Source: Trichoplusia ni (lineage: Eukaryota; Arthropoda; Insecta; Lepidoptera; Noctuidae). From it: 64,000 bases of DNA. Positions 27,376 through 38,490 of this stretch are shown one piece after another (within the stretch, counting starts at the first letter, position 1; every line of letters begins with the position of its first letter). The notes beneath the pieces are model-generated. The model was not told the DNA's origin, did no database searches, and saw nothing but the letters and a program-made list of their open reading frames with translations. The stretch spans positions 372,001 to 436,000 of the forward strand of contig NC_039494.1 of the NCBI RefSeq assembly GCF_003590095.1, given 5' to 3'. The translations under genes were made by a program, and so were the position numbers.

Positions 27376-30300
27376 TTTCTAATATATCAAACATGAAACA
27401 TAATAAAATAATTGGCCTATTCCCTTGGCTCCGTGCCTTGACAGTGCGTCAAATAACAAACAGCAGACATTAGTCACAACAGGTAATGTAAATCTGTTCT
27501 ACCCACGTTGGTACATTACCCAATAGTTTTGAATAGAAGTGCAACTGTCACCAGCTAACAAGTTTTACACCGCATCGAATCAAACCTCATTTGGAACTAG
27601 CGACTAAATTGCAATACATTGCGGAGTCAAGCTACTAACCTATCATAGAAGATAATACATAGACGGTAATGTACTACAACTTGACGAGAAATTTCGCATC
27701 GTTTGAATAGGCTTTTAATGTGATGGGAATATCTGTCAATCATATAGAAGCTGTGTTTGTTATTAAAGTAGTTGTTTTGTATGAATAATGAAGACGTCTT
27801 AGTATAATACGTTTGATAAATCACTTCATTTAGGATTACTAAGTTGTGAAGAGTCCAGTTTTGCCGACAATTCAAAATAGAAGAGATTTTGTTGAATTAA
27901 TTTTACTATGACATGATAATTAGATAAATGAATATGTATTGTTACTTTCAGTTTTTATTAAAGCTTCTAATTTTTAAAGGTTAAATAAGACAAAGAAAAT
28001 TTACACATAATTATGTCAGCTTTTCTGTTGACTATAACCATACCGACAGTAAACGACAAATTATGATTAAATCAGTTGTTTCAATGGTCAATAAATATCG
28101 ATTATGTGTAAATAATACGTATTCTTAAAAATATCACCGGCGGTCTAATTTCAACTTTGTTTGAATAACAATAAAGTCGTATTTTAAAAGTGTACCTTGA
28201 AACTGATTTATAAATAAATGTATGTGCAATTCCTAGAGGAATGTTACAAAGAAAACAATTGAATACCTATGCATATTGATGGGTAATTCAATTAATTCAT
28301 TTAAATGTCACTGTACTTCATTGACATACATTCGTAATTGCGACCCGTTTTCTTTGCATCGAATTGCATTTAAAGTGTTTTATTTTCCATTGTTTTCTGA
28401 TGGTGTCGATGTCAGAGTTAAATATAAGTGAGTGTGATTAATTATTTAACAAGAAATGTTAATCTCGAACTGTGATAGATAGACAATTTAATTTTTTATG
28501 TATGATTATTGTATCCGCTATAACAAATGATGAGAATAAATTTGTTTAAACAACGGTTGGTACCGTCATTAATTTTATCGCGAGTCCTATACATAATTGA
28601 CCGTTAAGTAAATTTATAAAAATGTTCTTTCATGACTTTTACACGTCTTCTGGACAACACTGAAGTTGACATTTCTGATCTGACTCAGCTGTGAAGAAAT
28701 TATACTACCTTATTTGAAAAACACATAAAAACAATAGAATTAACAATACATCTGCGGTAACAAAACATTCTACATAAACTAAGAACAACCACAAACATTT
28801 TCTCCACAACCGCAATATAAATGGCACGCGTCGAATATCGGATTAACACAAGCAATTGTAAATTAACCAGCGACTTGGCAGCAAAAACCGTTTCACAACT
28901 AGCAAGTGCCTTCGTCTAAGGAGTCTGGCTCCTGATTTATAGTTCAAAAGACGCCGTTTACGAATAAAGTAAGCGAAAATTTATGACAAATTCCTCAATA
29001 CATTTAGGGTAATAGAGAACTACTCGTAGCAGTTGCAGCTCTGTTTGGTAACTAAACATGGCGTTGACTAATAAAATTAATTCAATTTATCTCATCTCGC
29101 CGGTCGACTGACGTTTGACATCGACGCGCCAGTAACGCGTAAGATGTGATCCAATCGATAATGATTCGTACTCGTAAATCTTGTCGGCAAATTCTTGTGA
29201 TTAGGCGTTGTGAATATAAATAGCTATTAAACGCTTAGATTAGATGAAGTGGCCAATTTACCAGTTTGCTGATGAATTTTGCAGACTGTGGGAATCGAAA
29301 AAAAACTGTGTTTACATGTGTTTGTTATAAAGGATGATGTTGAGTGATGTGAGAAAAGGGTTATTGTTAGACGACGTCACGCTAGGTTAACAATTTGTGA
29401 AGTGTGAAACCGTATCACATGTTGTTTTTTTACAAAATCATTCAATTATAAGCTAAGTGTCTAATCATGGAGCTTTTATAACCCATTTTTAATCTTGCTT
29501 TTAGAAAAATGAGTCTTTTTAAAAATAATATACCTACTTAAAATACTTGTACTTAAATTGAAGTAACTCCAAACTTTTGTACATCGAAATAATGCAAGGT
29601 CTACTTATTTTTATTGATTACGATAATCAAACTCGTGACCAGCCTACGAATTGCAGAACTAATTGCAAATTAACTGCTTTATATTTGTAATTTCTACTGG
29701 TCTTGAGCAAATCTTGCGGTTGTTGTAAGGCGATAAACGAGCATACACACAACGAGTAAGATCTCAAATGTAAGTAGGTAACGAAATGATTAGCGGTTCA
29801 TATTTTGCAAACGGTACTTTAATGTAACAAGTCTAATTCCACGTTTATTCAAATTCATAACATCAAACAATAAAAATGCAAATTACGAACTCGTACACGA
29901 AATATTGTAAAATACGAACAATTTACTTTGACCTTACTTTAAACAGCATGAACAAGTACCATTCTTGAAAGAAACCTTTCTTTAAACACATTACTGTCAA
30001 TTACATTGATTAAAGATTTTAAAAGAAATTACGAGTAATTTTCATTGGTGTGTAATCGGCTTAATCTTTCAAAAACCTGACATGGAATCGATGACCTTTC
30101 GCGGTAATAAAATTTATTTGCCGATTCTCCTTTTCAAGAGCGTTTAATGTATTAAACATTATTATTCAATGCTAAATGTAGGTCTTAATATGGACAACAG
30201 TTGCTTAAGCCAGAAATAGTGTCAACAATTCAATGTGTATGAGAAATTGAAGACGATAATGTGTATTCTTGGCACGAATATTCGTCGTGAGCCGAAATAC

Positions 30301-31062
30301 GGGCGTTTGTTCTCAATACTTTATGTATCAAAATGCTTAAACATTATGGTGCAACTCACGCGAATGTTAATAAATTACGGCTAAGTTACCGCATCAGAAA
30401 CTGTGTCAATATGGATTTATTATGTCGGCTACATACATCAATTTATGCGTGCATTTGTCTTTCGGCAATACTTTATCTGTTTTATTCTTTTTTTTATTTA
30501 CGTGAAATTTAATGGTAACCTTACTTATCGTTCGACATGTCGAGAGTTGGAGTATTACATTAAATCTTTTTGTTTTCAAATTTAATGGGGTCTTACAAAA
30601 GATCAACTTACATAAATATGTTTTTGAGGCTCTCGTTTTGGATTAAGCAAAAAATGTTGCGCGATGTGTTTGTAACTAGTGTTAGGACTTTGGTCAGCTT
30701 TTTGAAAGCCTATCGTCACTGTTACCGATCTTATCAGATCCTACTTATTTACTAACCGTGTCATCGCTAAGTTTTAGTGTAGTGATTGCAACACGGTCCA
30801 CTAAGCCTGTTGCCAGGCTGCAATAAATGCCAAGCTCTATTTACTGGTAGCATTGTGATGCGTACGAGATACGCCAACTTGTTCACCTTTCTTCCTTCAA
30901 TATTTCATAACAACTTATACAAATCTCGTACTTAGGCTTTATGTACTTGTCTTGCACCTTGCAATGTCCTCATTTTAATTCAGGCACTTTTATTTGCGTC
31001 GTGAAATTTAACCTAAGTGCTCATCAGATAAATTATACTCATTTATTTTAATGTTGTTACAG
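27376..31062. other. Gene-free block upstream of the spliced gene
   Basis: This stretch must contain 5' intron or promoter sequence of the gene whose first visible exon starts at 31063. A GC-richer patch at about 29095-29150 (CGCCGGTCGACTGACG and ACGCGCCAGTAACGCG) is the nearest promoter-like composition. No TATA box or initiator can be tied to it, and no repeat is recognised. Confidence 0.35.
29095..29150. promoter_or_regulatory. GC-rich patch nearest upstream of the gene
   Basis: A CpG-dense patch about 1.9 kb before the first visible exon, containing GGTCGAC, ACGCGC and ACGCGT. It is a candidate promoter or proximal enhancer for the downstream gene by position and composition only. Confidence 0.18.
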
Positions 31063-31107
31063 GGAGCAGTGACGAATGTGAAGGTAGACAACCAGTAACA
31101 AACAAAC
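31063..31107 (+). other. 5' UTR part of the first visible exon
   Basis: An acceptor, TGTTGTTACAG, ends at 31062, so the transcript has at least one further upstream non-coding exon. The leader contains a minimal start-stop open frame, ATGTGA, at 31076-31081, 26 nt before the real start. The main start context is AACAAACATG, close to the insect consensus. Confidence 0.65.
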
Positions 31108-31131
31108 ATGAGATTCTCCGCGAGGTTACAG
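31108..31131 (+). CDS. Coding exon 1 (start codon and first 8 residues)
   Basis: ATG AGA TTC TCC GCG AGG TTA CAG is followed by the donor GTATGTAAA. It supplies the positively charged N-terminus (MRFSARLQ) of the signal peptide; the hydrophobic core is on the next exon. The intron is phase 0. This exon is too short to be found as an open frame and is placed by splice logic, start context and the completed signal peptide. Confidence 0.8.
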
Positions 31132-34100
31132 GTATGTAAAATGATTTCATAGATTAATACCGATACAATGTTATCTGAATACATTTAAATTAAGATTGTC
31201 GGACAGAACGCTGCGAAGCAATTTGCTTGTATCAGACATCAATTTAGATCAATTTATTTGATGTTCAAATTGAATTAAATTGTTCAGATGTTTTGATAAC
31301 GCACTTGTTAAGTTTGGAAACTTAACAAGGCTGCAATATTCAATGTTTTAGACAATGGCGACCATTACTAAAAATGTGCAATATTGAGAGCATTTAATAT
31401 ATAAAAAGTTTGTAAAGAACTAGGTTTAATATGCAACAGGTTAGCAAGTGATGTTCGCGTGGGAAAGATAAGCATTGAGCTGAATGAGTCAAGGCTGAGA
31501 GATGAAGATGTTAGATATGATGAATGCTTTAATTAATATGAAGTCGACTCTCGGAAAGTTTTATAAAGTAATAAGTAAGTATATGGGAATTGTGCTATCG
31601 TCACTTTAAAATAGATCAAATCTTATCTGATACGCTTTAATGACTGAATTTATATTAAAAATGCAATTAGTATGAATGAAACAATTGCATTATAAAATGA
31701 CATTTTAAAACAGTTTAACAGATATTTTGAACTTGGCGTTTTGTAACTTCTTGGTAAACGATGAAAAGAGAAATAAACTGAGAATTTTTAAACGTTGCAC
31801 AAAGCTCGTTAAGATCTTTGAAGAAACAAAGCAAAACTTTGGTTTGGTGTTATATAATTTTCTTCAATCAACTTTCATTATGCATATTATTATATTAGCT
31901 AAGCTCTCACACTAACATTGGTGGTATCATTGATTTTCTTCGCCACATAAATAAACAGTACCTAACCCTTATAATAAAAGTGTCACTACCAGCAAGGTAG
32001 TGTGCGATACAAGTGTAATTCAACCATAATATTGGCTATTACTTCTGATTCGATAAGTACGGTAATCGATGCTGCATAGCGAAAACTGGTTTGAACACCT
32101 TTGACTGCGAAATCACAGACTAAATGACTTACAGAAGCAAAACTTCTAAAAAGCGAGAGAATTGCCAATAAATTGGACTATCATGGAATTCTGATACAAT
32201 TTTTTCAAAAAGACAATAACAAAAACATTTAAACAAGAACGCTGTATATTATTTTGTTTTGCTTTATTTTGAATTTTAATTTTAAGGCAATTAACAGAAA
32301 AACAACTGTGTAACATTGACTCTTGGCTTGTGATTCTTTTTGACAGCATCAAATCAGATTTCCTTGATACTCAGTGTCAGTGGCCCAAATTATTTGCTGG
32401 TCAGTGTATGAATCATGCATGGGCCGCTATGCTAGGCCTGTAAAATTATTTAAAATCCTGGTATGATCAGAGATACAATCAAATAAATTTAAATTTTCAC
32501 ACGTTTAATAAAATTTCTTTCCGCCACTGCGTGTGCCACACAGAAGCGTATATGACTAAACCACGCAATTATCCTTACCAGTATGTACATTACTGTAACC
32601 ACCTAAACGTATGAAGTTTTCCATCTGCAGGCTATCTAATCTTTGACAAAACAACATTATTCAATGTCAATGAGAAGAAAACATATCATTAAGTACTGAT
32701 ACGCAGTAGTATATTAAGGCGAGTAATTTTATTGAAACCGGTGATATTGGATGTTAATTTTATTGGGTACCTTGACCATCTTGCTTTTAAGTAGAGAAAA
32801 TGTGTTAGAGTTGTGGTGTTTTGAGGCTTTTCATAGGATAAGAAGCATCGTTCTTGCGGGAGCAATATGGATTCACGACATTGTTAAAGTCTCGAGTCGA
32901 GTTTGGATGACGCTGGTTGTAGGTTGTAAAAGATGATGATCTAGATACGTACGCTTTTAATAATATGACTTCATTACCTACATTAAAGTTAGCTTCAAGA
33001 GAATCTATTACATTTTTAACTGATTATTCTAATATGACCGATTATTACATTTTTAACTGATCATTCTATTATGACCGATATTAATATTATTTACTGACGA
33101 TGTAAATGGCTCTTTTCTACCATTCATCTCCATTACTCTCCATCAGCATTCACTTACTTCATTTCGATTGATAAACATAATTGATAATGAGAGTATCTAT
33201 AAGATTTTTTGTTTGATATAGACATCTTAATGATACAATGAACCTGACATCAATGAAACAATTCTAATTAACAGCGTTTACCAAAAACCTCATTATACAT
33301 CTTTTCTATGGTAAATAACAGGAAACACATAGTAAAACACACAATGCACGGAACATCTTGATAGATGATATAATTAAAACAAGTTTTAAAATCATTAAAA
33401 AACTATGAAGGACGTTCTACATCTAAGGTCTTCCTTAAATAAATTAAGTAAGAAGGCCACCAAAATAGTTTTAATGTAATTAATATTCATTTTATTTTTT
33501 ATGCATATTTTGAACCACATAGGAAGCAGTGCTTAAGAGACTTATTGGCAAATGAATTTTGAATAATTTTATCCTTAATAATACAAACAAACTACTTTCA
33601 ATATATTTTTTTATACATACGTATTATAGACAAATTAGACAGAGGCACAAATTATTGATCCTGGTCATCGCACAAACATTTGTCCTGGGTGGTAATCGAA
33701 CCCACGAATAACAGTCAAGGCCAATAAACATTAGACCAGTAGGTAATGTTAAAAAAAAAGAAAAATTGTGCGTTGGAATGAATTATGGCCTACTGGTTAC
33801 TGGTTACTACGATAGTCTATAATTGTGTCAAAAAATTTGAGTAGGATTTTTTGGGTAGGTAGCTGTGCGATATATGGTTAGAATGTAAATTAAGTTGTCG
33901 AAGTAATGATCGTAGTAATTACAAAACAAATCTTGTATTCCTTCATAAAATGTTAAACCAGTTGAGATATTCATAATTGCTTATACAAAACACAAATAGC
34001 TCACTTGCATAACAAATTAAATCAGTTGTCATCAATTGATTATTCATCAAATACGGAAAGCCCTAAGTCACTTCACTCACAGTTATTGTTCCTATGCAAA

Positions 34101-37100
34101 TACAAGGAAAATATTAGGCAAGAGACACTTAAGCTAATGCTAAAACATTTACATAAATGTCGCTAATAAGTTGAGCAAGTCGTCTTAACAAACCTAGGCG
34201 CTATGCTACGATGGTAGTTTGTCATTAATTTGAATTGGACAAATTTGTTCAAAACATGGCAATAGGGATGATGACAAATTTTTTTGCAGTTTCCGTCTTG
34301 TAGATAATGGAAACGTATTTTCATTTTAAGCGTGACGTCACGATTGAGTAGAAATTTTACTCTATCGTTACGTCACAAGCCCTCCTAAACTTTAAAGAAG
34401 TTATCTTTGTCAATCATCTTTGAGCAAGCATCTTTGTCAATTCTAGTTTTTCTGAAAAAGGAAAAAATACGTGTCTCATACTTTCAATTATCTAACTGAG
34501 TGACTAATGAGATTTTTTCTTTTTATACCCAGTCATCATCCCTATTAAAGCTCGAATAAATAGGTATGCGTATGTAAAAAGTGTGCTTCGTGTATTCACT
34601 TTCAGAAGGCCCTCTAAGAGGTCTAATTGTTGCTGAATGCTGTTTTAGCATCAAAGTATAGCATCATCTAGTAACTAATCAGAGCTCTCGTTTTGTTTTT
34701 TTGTGAGTTTTAGTTTTTTGCAACAATCAACAATTGCACTTCTTAAAGATATTTAAAAAGTAACCACCTTGATGGCTCAGTTGTTAGAATTCATCATATT
34801 TAAGAAAGCGTATATAGAAATTAGTTCAAAACGGGCAAAATTGCGCCTAGGCATCGCTAATCAATATAAATCTTCTCTTTGTCCACAGTTCCTAACATGC
34901 CTGATGCTGTACGCATCAAGCGCACAAGCCATCATGGTGAAGTTCGGCACCAAGGACGGTCCCATCGAGCCGCCGGCGCCGGAACCGTCGCCACCGGTCC
35001 CGTTGCCGTACCGGAATCCAGCGCCCGTCTGGGAAGAACGCACTAATGATACACCTGACCCTAACGCTCAATGGTAAAATTCTTAAGCAGAATTTCTTTA
35101 AATCTATGATGTAAATTTTTCCATAATTTTGTGGAAAACGACTATGAAAAAGACATTTTTAGTTTTCCTCGATAAACTTTTAGACTAATTAAAAAGATAA
35201 TTCTCTAAATAAGTCAAAGTCACGGTCAAGTCCTTTTTCCCGCTAGTTTTTATCAAAATTCCTTTTCGGAAGTTCAACTTGCTTTTGACATGTAAATAAT
35301 TTATTTTTCTTCTCACAGGCGACTTCCCATGTTCGTACCTCAGCAAAGATACACCAACGTGATCTACAGTTCTCCCCCATCTACTCCAGTGCCACTGAAC
35401 AACGCGCAACGCTTCGTCAATTCTTACCTGCCAGTCCAACCCCTCCAACCCGTACCCAATGGCAAGCCGGCCATTCTTGGCTCCCAGAGCTTGCCTGGCA
35501 TTGGTCTGCGATACTTCTTCCCTGCTTTCACGAATGAGCAGAAGGTTGTCAAGCAGGACGATGCCAAGCTCAATCATTTGGAGGGTAATGTTTTGGGAGT
35601 GGCAAACCTGGACTCTGCCAGTGACTTCCAATGGAAATACGAGAAGGAAGCCACGAGACGGAACATCAGAAATTCTCGGGAAGTGAGTATGACTTAACGT
35701 CCCTTAACCATGTCAAAAAACGTAGGTAATTTTAGGTAATTTTTTACTCTTAATTAATTTAACCTTGATCTTGCTCTTCGGGTTATTTGCGCATAGTAAT
35801 CATATGACTCGGTATTATAATAATGTTTTTAACAACATGACAAAAACTTAGTGAGGTTGAAGAACTGACGCTATGAAGCATAATTATGACTTAGCGAAAA
35901 TAAATACACTGGCTGTCATAGTTTTTGTTACATTGTCGGTGTATAACCATTTATAAAACGTAATTACTTAGTAACATCTTGATTGTATAATAATGATTCA
36001 AGGTTTTATGCATACCTGTAGATGGTAGTAAATCTAGGTTTAGTATTCGCGTAAATAAAATAATGTAGAGACATGTCGTGGTAGCCTTGCGATTCTATGC
36101 ATGGATTTGTATGCAGAAGGTGCATGATTGATTCCAGCGCAAGCAACGTACCAATGTGATTTTTTCATATTTTTTTTAAACTATTGGGAAATGTTGGAGG
36201 ATAACTTCGTTAAAATCGCCAACCTCTTCTCGATCTGAAGAATTACATTACTGAACCATAGCACTCTTCTATGAGTCAAGCATGAACATATGGACTTACC
36301 TAACGAGATATGACATATATATTCGGACCAGAATCAATTTAGAAGGCGAAATATGTTCTTGTTTTGGGGAAGGTCTATATTCAGTACTGGACCACCAACA
36401 AGTTGGTGATACAAACTATTTGATTGTTAACGAATAGCCTTTAAATATTGACGCCCTATGCTCTTAAATATAGAATCATTGGTAAGCTAACTATGTAGAC
36501 TGTTGTATATTTTAAGCGTAGTTTAAGGTCCGACATAGTTGTTTATGTGTAATAGCCGTCTTAAAACTATTTTATTAGCAATTGCGTTACTCGCCAACTC
36601 GTGTTAGACCATCTCATTTTAATATTAAGTGTTCATATGCATATTTTGTTCAATGTTTCTTGCCGTTTGCTCTTGCTTAATCGAGAACTGTAATTTAAGG
36701 AGATTTGAATTTGATTCCTTCTTCGTTGACGTTGGTTGGTTGGGCTGCGGTTGTTTTAGGTTGAATTGATTTCTAATTTTTACTAAACTAGTAATCTTAA
36801 ATTTAAATTTAACATTCCAAGGTTTGAGTTTAAAAAGTCATATAACACTTGTAATCCTACGAACGGTATCCATTATTCAGAATTCAAGTTCTTTTTTGTC
36901 GATACGCTGCATGGCGCTCTATACAATCGCTTGAATATACTCGCTAACATGATCTTACATTAGAACTTTTTCAGTCACGGAAACGTACTTAATATTTTTT
37001 AACTGACTTCTAAAACGAGGATTTTCTTAATTCGTTCGTATTTTTTATGTTTGTTACCTCATAACTTTACACTCGATGAACCGATTTTTGTTTCAAGTGA

Positions 37101-37278
37101 AATAGCTATCATTTGGTCCCATAACAATCTCATCAAGTTTTCCTTAGTGTTCTCTATTCGCAGTCGATGGTATGTTTTTTTTCATTTATTCTTTTTATTA
37201 ACACTTGTTTCTTTCCAGGGCACGGTTCGAGGGCCAGTATATCAGTGGCCGGCGTACGTCCCCCCACAGCATCGCTAA
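31108..37278 (+). CDS. Secreted proline-rich, cysteine-free protein (4 coding exons)
   Basis: The coding exons are 31108-31131, 34889-35073, 35319-35682 and 37219-37278. They total 633 nt, giving 210 residues plus TAA. All three introns have GT...AG ends and the frame is continuous across every junction, which is strong evidence for a real gene. Residues 1-22 form a typical signal peptide ending ASSAQA, so the product is probably secreted. Residues 33-54 are proline-rich (PIEPPAPEPSPPVPLPYRNP); residues 71-140 hold further Pro/Gln/Tyr/Asn-rich sequence ending LRYFFPAF. Residues 141-191 are charged, with an Arg-Arg at 183-184, and the C-terminus is PAYVPPQHR. One N-glycosylation sequon (NDT) starts at residue 61. 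The only cysteine is in the signal peptide, which excludes disulfide-rich families. I do not recognise the family. It may be a structural, cuticle or silk-associated, or chorion-associated secreted protein, but that is speculation. Confidence 0.88.
33008..33081 (+). repeat. 37-bp tandem duplication
   Basis: Two adjacent copies start TTACATTTTTAACTGAT at 33008 and 33045 and continue through ATGACCGAT, with few differences. It lies inside intron 1. Confidence 0.8.
33601..33749 (-). repeat. tRNA-derived SINE fragment in intron 1
   Basis: On the minus strand a B-box region GTGGGTTCGATTACCACCC is followed by AGGACAAATGTTTGTGCGAT and a tail TCTGTCTAATTTGTC ending in TATGTATAAAAAAATA. This body and tail are typical of common lepidopteran tRNA SINEs. 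The A-box side is degraded. The B-box and body also match the copy at 63120-63229. Confidence 0.65.
34261..34546. mobile_element. MITE with 15-bp terminal inverted repeats
   Basis: AATAGGGATGATGAC at 34261-34275 is repeated exactly in reverse complement at 34532-34546, bounding a 286-bp non-coding element. Its interior carries an imperfect 45-nt palindrome. No clean target-site duplication is seen; TTAA overlaps the right end, which would suit a piggyBac-type MITE, but the left side reads GCAA. It lies about 340 bp upstream of coding exon 2. Confidence 0.75.
34332..34376. repeat. Internal palindrome with CRE-like core
   Basis: The two 22-nt arms match at 19 of 22 positions around a single central base. 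The left arm starts GTGACGTCACGATTGAGTA and the right arm ends CGTTACGTCAC, so TGACGTCA (a perfect CRE/bZIP palindrome) sits in the left arm and a one-base variant sits in the right. It is the core of the MITE described at 34261-34546. Confidence 0.8.
34889..35073 (+). CDS. Coding exon 2 (signal peptide core and proline-rich segment)
   Basis: The exon follows the strong acceptor TCTCTTTGTCCACAG and encodes residues 9-69 plus two bases of Trp70. It starts FLTCLMLYASSAQA, completing the signal peptide, then IMVKFGTKDG and the proline-rich run. The donor is TG|GTAAAAT, phase 2. GC content is clearly above the flanking introns. Confidence 0.9.
35074..35318 (+). other. Intron 2
   Basis: 245-bp intron with donor GTAAAAT and acceptor TTTTTCTTCTCACAG. 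No inserted repeat is visible. Confidence 0.85.
35319..35682 (+). CDS. Coding exon 3 (bulk of the mature protein)
   Basis: This is the longest exon. It completes Trp70, encodes RLPMFVPQQRYTNVIYSSPP and continues to the charged segment ending NIRNSRE (residue 191). The donor GTGAGTATG falls exactly after a codon. If this donor were not used, the frame would close after four more codons. The antisense strand is also open over much of the exon, a by-product of its codon composition. Confidence 0.92.
35683..37218 (+). other. Intron 3
   Basis: 1536-bp phase-0 intron with donor GTGAGTATG and acceptor TTGTTTCTTTCCAG. It contains a SINE fragment near 36075-36161. The rest is AT-rich and unremarkable. 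Confidence 0.8.
36075..36161 (+). repeat. tRNA-derived SINE fragment in intron 3
   Basis: GTCGTGGTAGCCTTGCGATT is followed by ATGCAGAAGG, then TGATTGATTCCAGCGCAAGC (degenerate B box) and AACGTACCAATGTGA. This order is typical of a lepidopteran tRNA SINE head. The 3' body and limits are not clear. Confidence 0.45.
37219..37278 (+). CDS. Coding exon 4 (C-terminus)
   Basis: Encodes GTVRGPVYQWPAYVPPQHR and TAA, preceded by the pyrimidine-rich acceptor CTTGTTTCTTTCCAG. The same Pro/Tyr/Gln style as exon 3 supports its assignment to this gene. Confidence 0.85.
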   Translation, partial: GTVRGPVYQWPAYVPPQHR

Positions 37279-38490
37279 CGTTACTTAGTTCTTAAGGCAT
37301 GTCTTGCATGTCGACCTATGAACGACGAAGTAACTGTGATGTATTAATTAGTATTACTATAAGACAAAAGTGCCAGATGATATAATATCTATGTTTATAT
37401 TATACTAAAACCTTTGGAACTGTTCTGCAGTAACAGGCTTTTTGATGTGATAGAAGATTCGATATTTATTGAACAGTTAATTAGGACCCGGATTCTTATG
37501 TATATGGGATTAAAGTTCATTTTTGATTCGTTTATTAAGATATTCTGTCATATTATTGTATTTTATTTCGATTCATATATTTTTTTCTCGTTTGCTGTGA
37601 ACATAGTTTTGTTTTGATGAATCGTCAGTATTTTAACTGTGAACTTTTCTTTCTTTTTTTGCTATGAAAATGTACAATTTATGAGATTTATAAATAGACT
37701 TTGTAAACATGTTTTTTGTTTCGATAAATGCAACGAATATTAAAAATAATAAGTTTAATTAAATAATGTCATGTCAATGTCATTAAATGTTACATCATCG
37801 TCGAAAAGTCGTAATAAACGATAAATACACGAGTATTTAGAAGCCCTAGTAAAGTTGTGACAAAGTACTCGGAGATATTATCACAATTAATATGGAGAAA
37901 AAGACACCACACTCCATAAAAATTATGACGTATCTCTACGAGTATTTTTCGATACTATTTGGGCCCCATATCAGTTCCTGTAAACAAAACACAACATGAC
38001 AATAAAACGTCATCAAGCCATTTGTAAATAAGTTAAAAAAAATATATATCCATACAACTTAGACAATAATATTGCCATTATATAATTGTACGCGCTGACA
38101 TATTTTACGTTATTTTACACTAAAGTATTTTGTCATCTAACGACTGCTCCAGTCGTGAATAAATACAAAAATAGTTTTTAAAAATGCCAACGTAATCGTA
38201 ACTTCAGAGAGTGTGACGGAAGTTCTTTGTTCATAGGAATTAATGTCTATAGCTATAATTTAAAAACGTAATTGTTCTTTCCCTTAACATTTCCTAAGAT
38301 CCATTTAATGAGATCTATTACAGTTTGTGCATTATTGTTATACATTTAAAACTATTATGTAAAATGAAAGTAGCTTTCGTTTCGTTTTGTTATTACTTTT
38401 AAGATAGGTAACTGTATTGTTTTTGGATATATATCTTAGCTGTAATTATGCTTGTAAATATGTAAAATAAATAAAATATAAAATTTTAAT
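37279..38490 (+). other. 3' UTR
   Basis: About 1.2 kb of AT-rich non-coding sequence follows the stop. Two overlapping AATAAA signals at 38466-38475 are followed by a T/GT-rich stretch (TTTTGTTTTAATCTG), a credible cleavage site near 38485-38500. Another AATAAA near 37812 could give a shorter transcript. Confidence 0.5.
38466..38475 (+). promoter_or_regulatory. Polyadenylation signals (overlapping AATAAA pair)
   Basis: AATAAATAAA gives two overlapping hexamers, with a GT/T-rich element about 15-40 nt downstream. It is the best poly(A) site for the gene ending at 37278. Confidence 0.5.

Larger units (their letters stand above)
31132..34888 (+). other. Intron 1
   Basis: 3757-bp phase-0 intron with donor GTATGTAAA and acceptor TCTTTGTCCACAG. 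It contains a 37-bp tandem duplication (33008-33081), a minus-strand SINE (33601-33749) and a MITE (34261-34546). No coding sequence was recognised in the remainder. Confidence 0.75.

Noticed and set aside
31436..31530. Coding-like phrase in intron 1 resembling a retrotransposon fragment
   Set aside because: Only about 25 codons look coding and no conserved motif could be identified.
34769..34888. Extension of exon 2 upstream to a non-ATG start
   Set aside because: A strong acceptor at 34888 and the eight-residue start exon restore a perfect signal peptide; the upstream part is AT-rich and looks intronic.
35185..35631. 148-residue minus-strand frame across coding exon 3
   Set aside because: It is antisense to a well-supported exon, extends into intron 2, and lacks its own splice or domain evidence. 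It is a shadow of the real frame.
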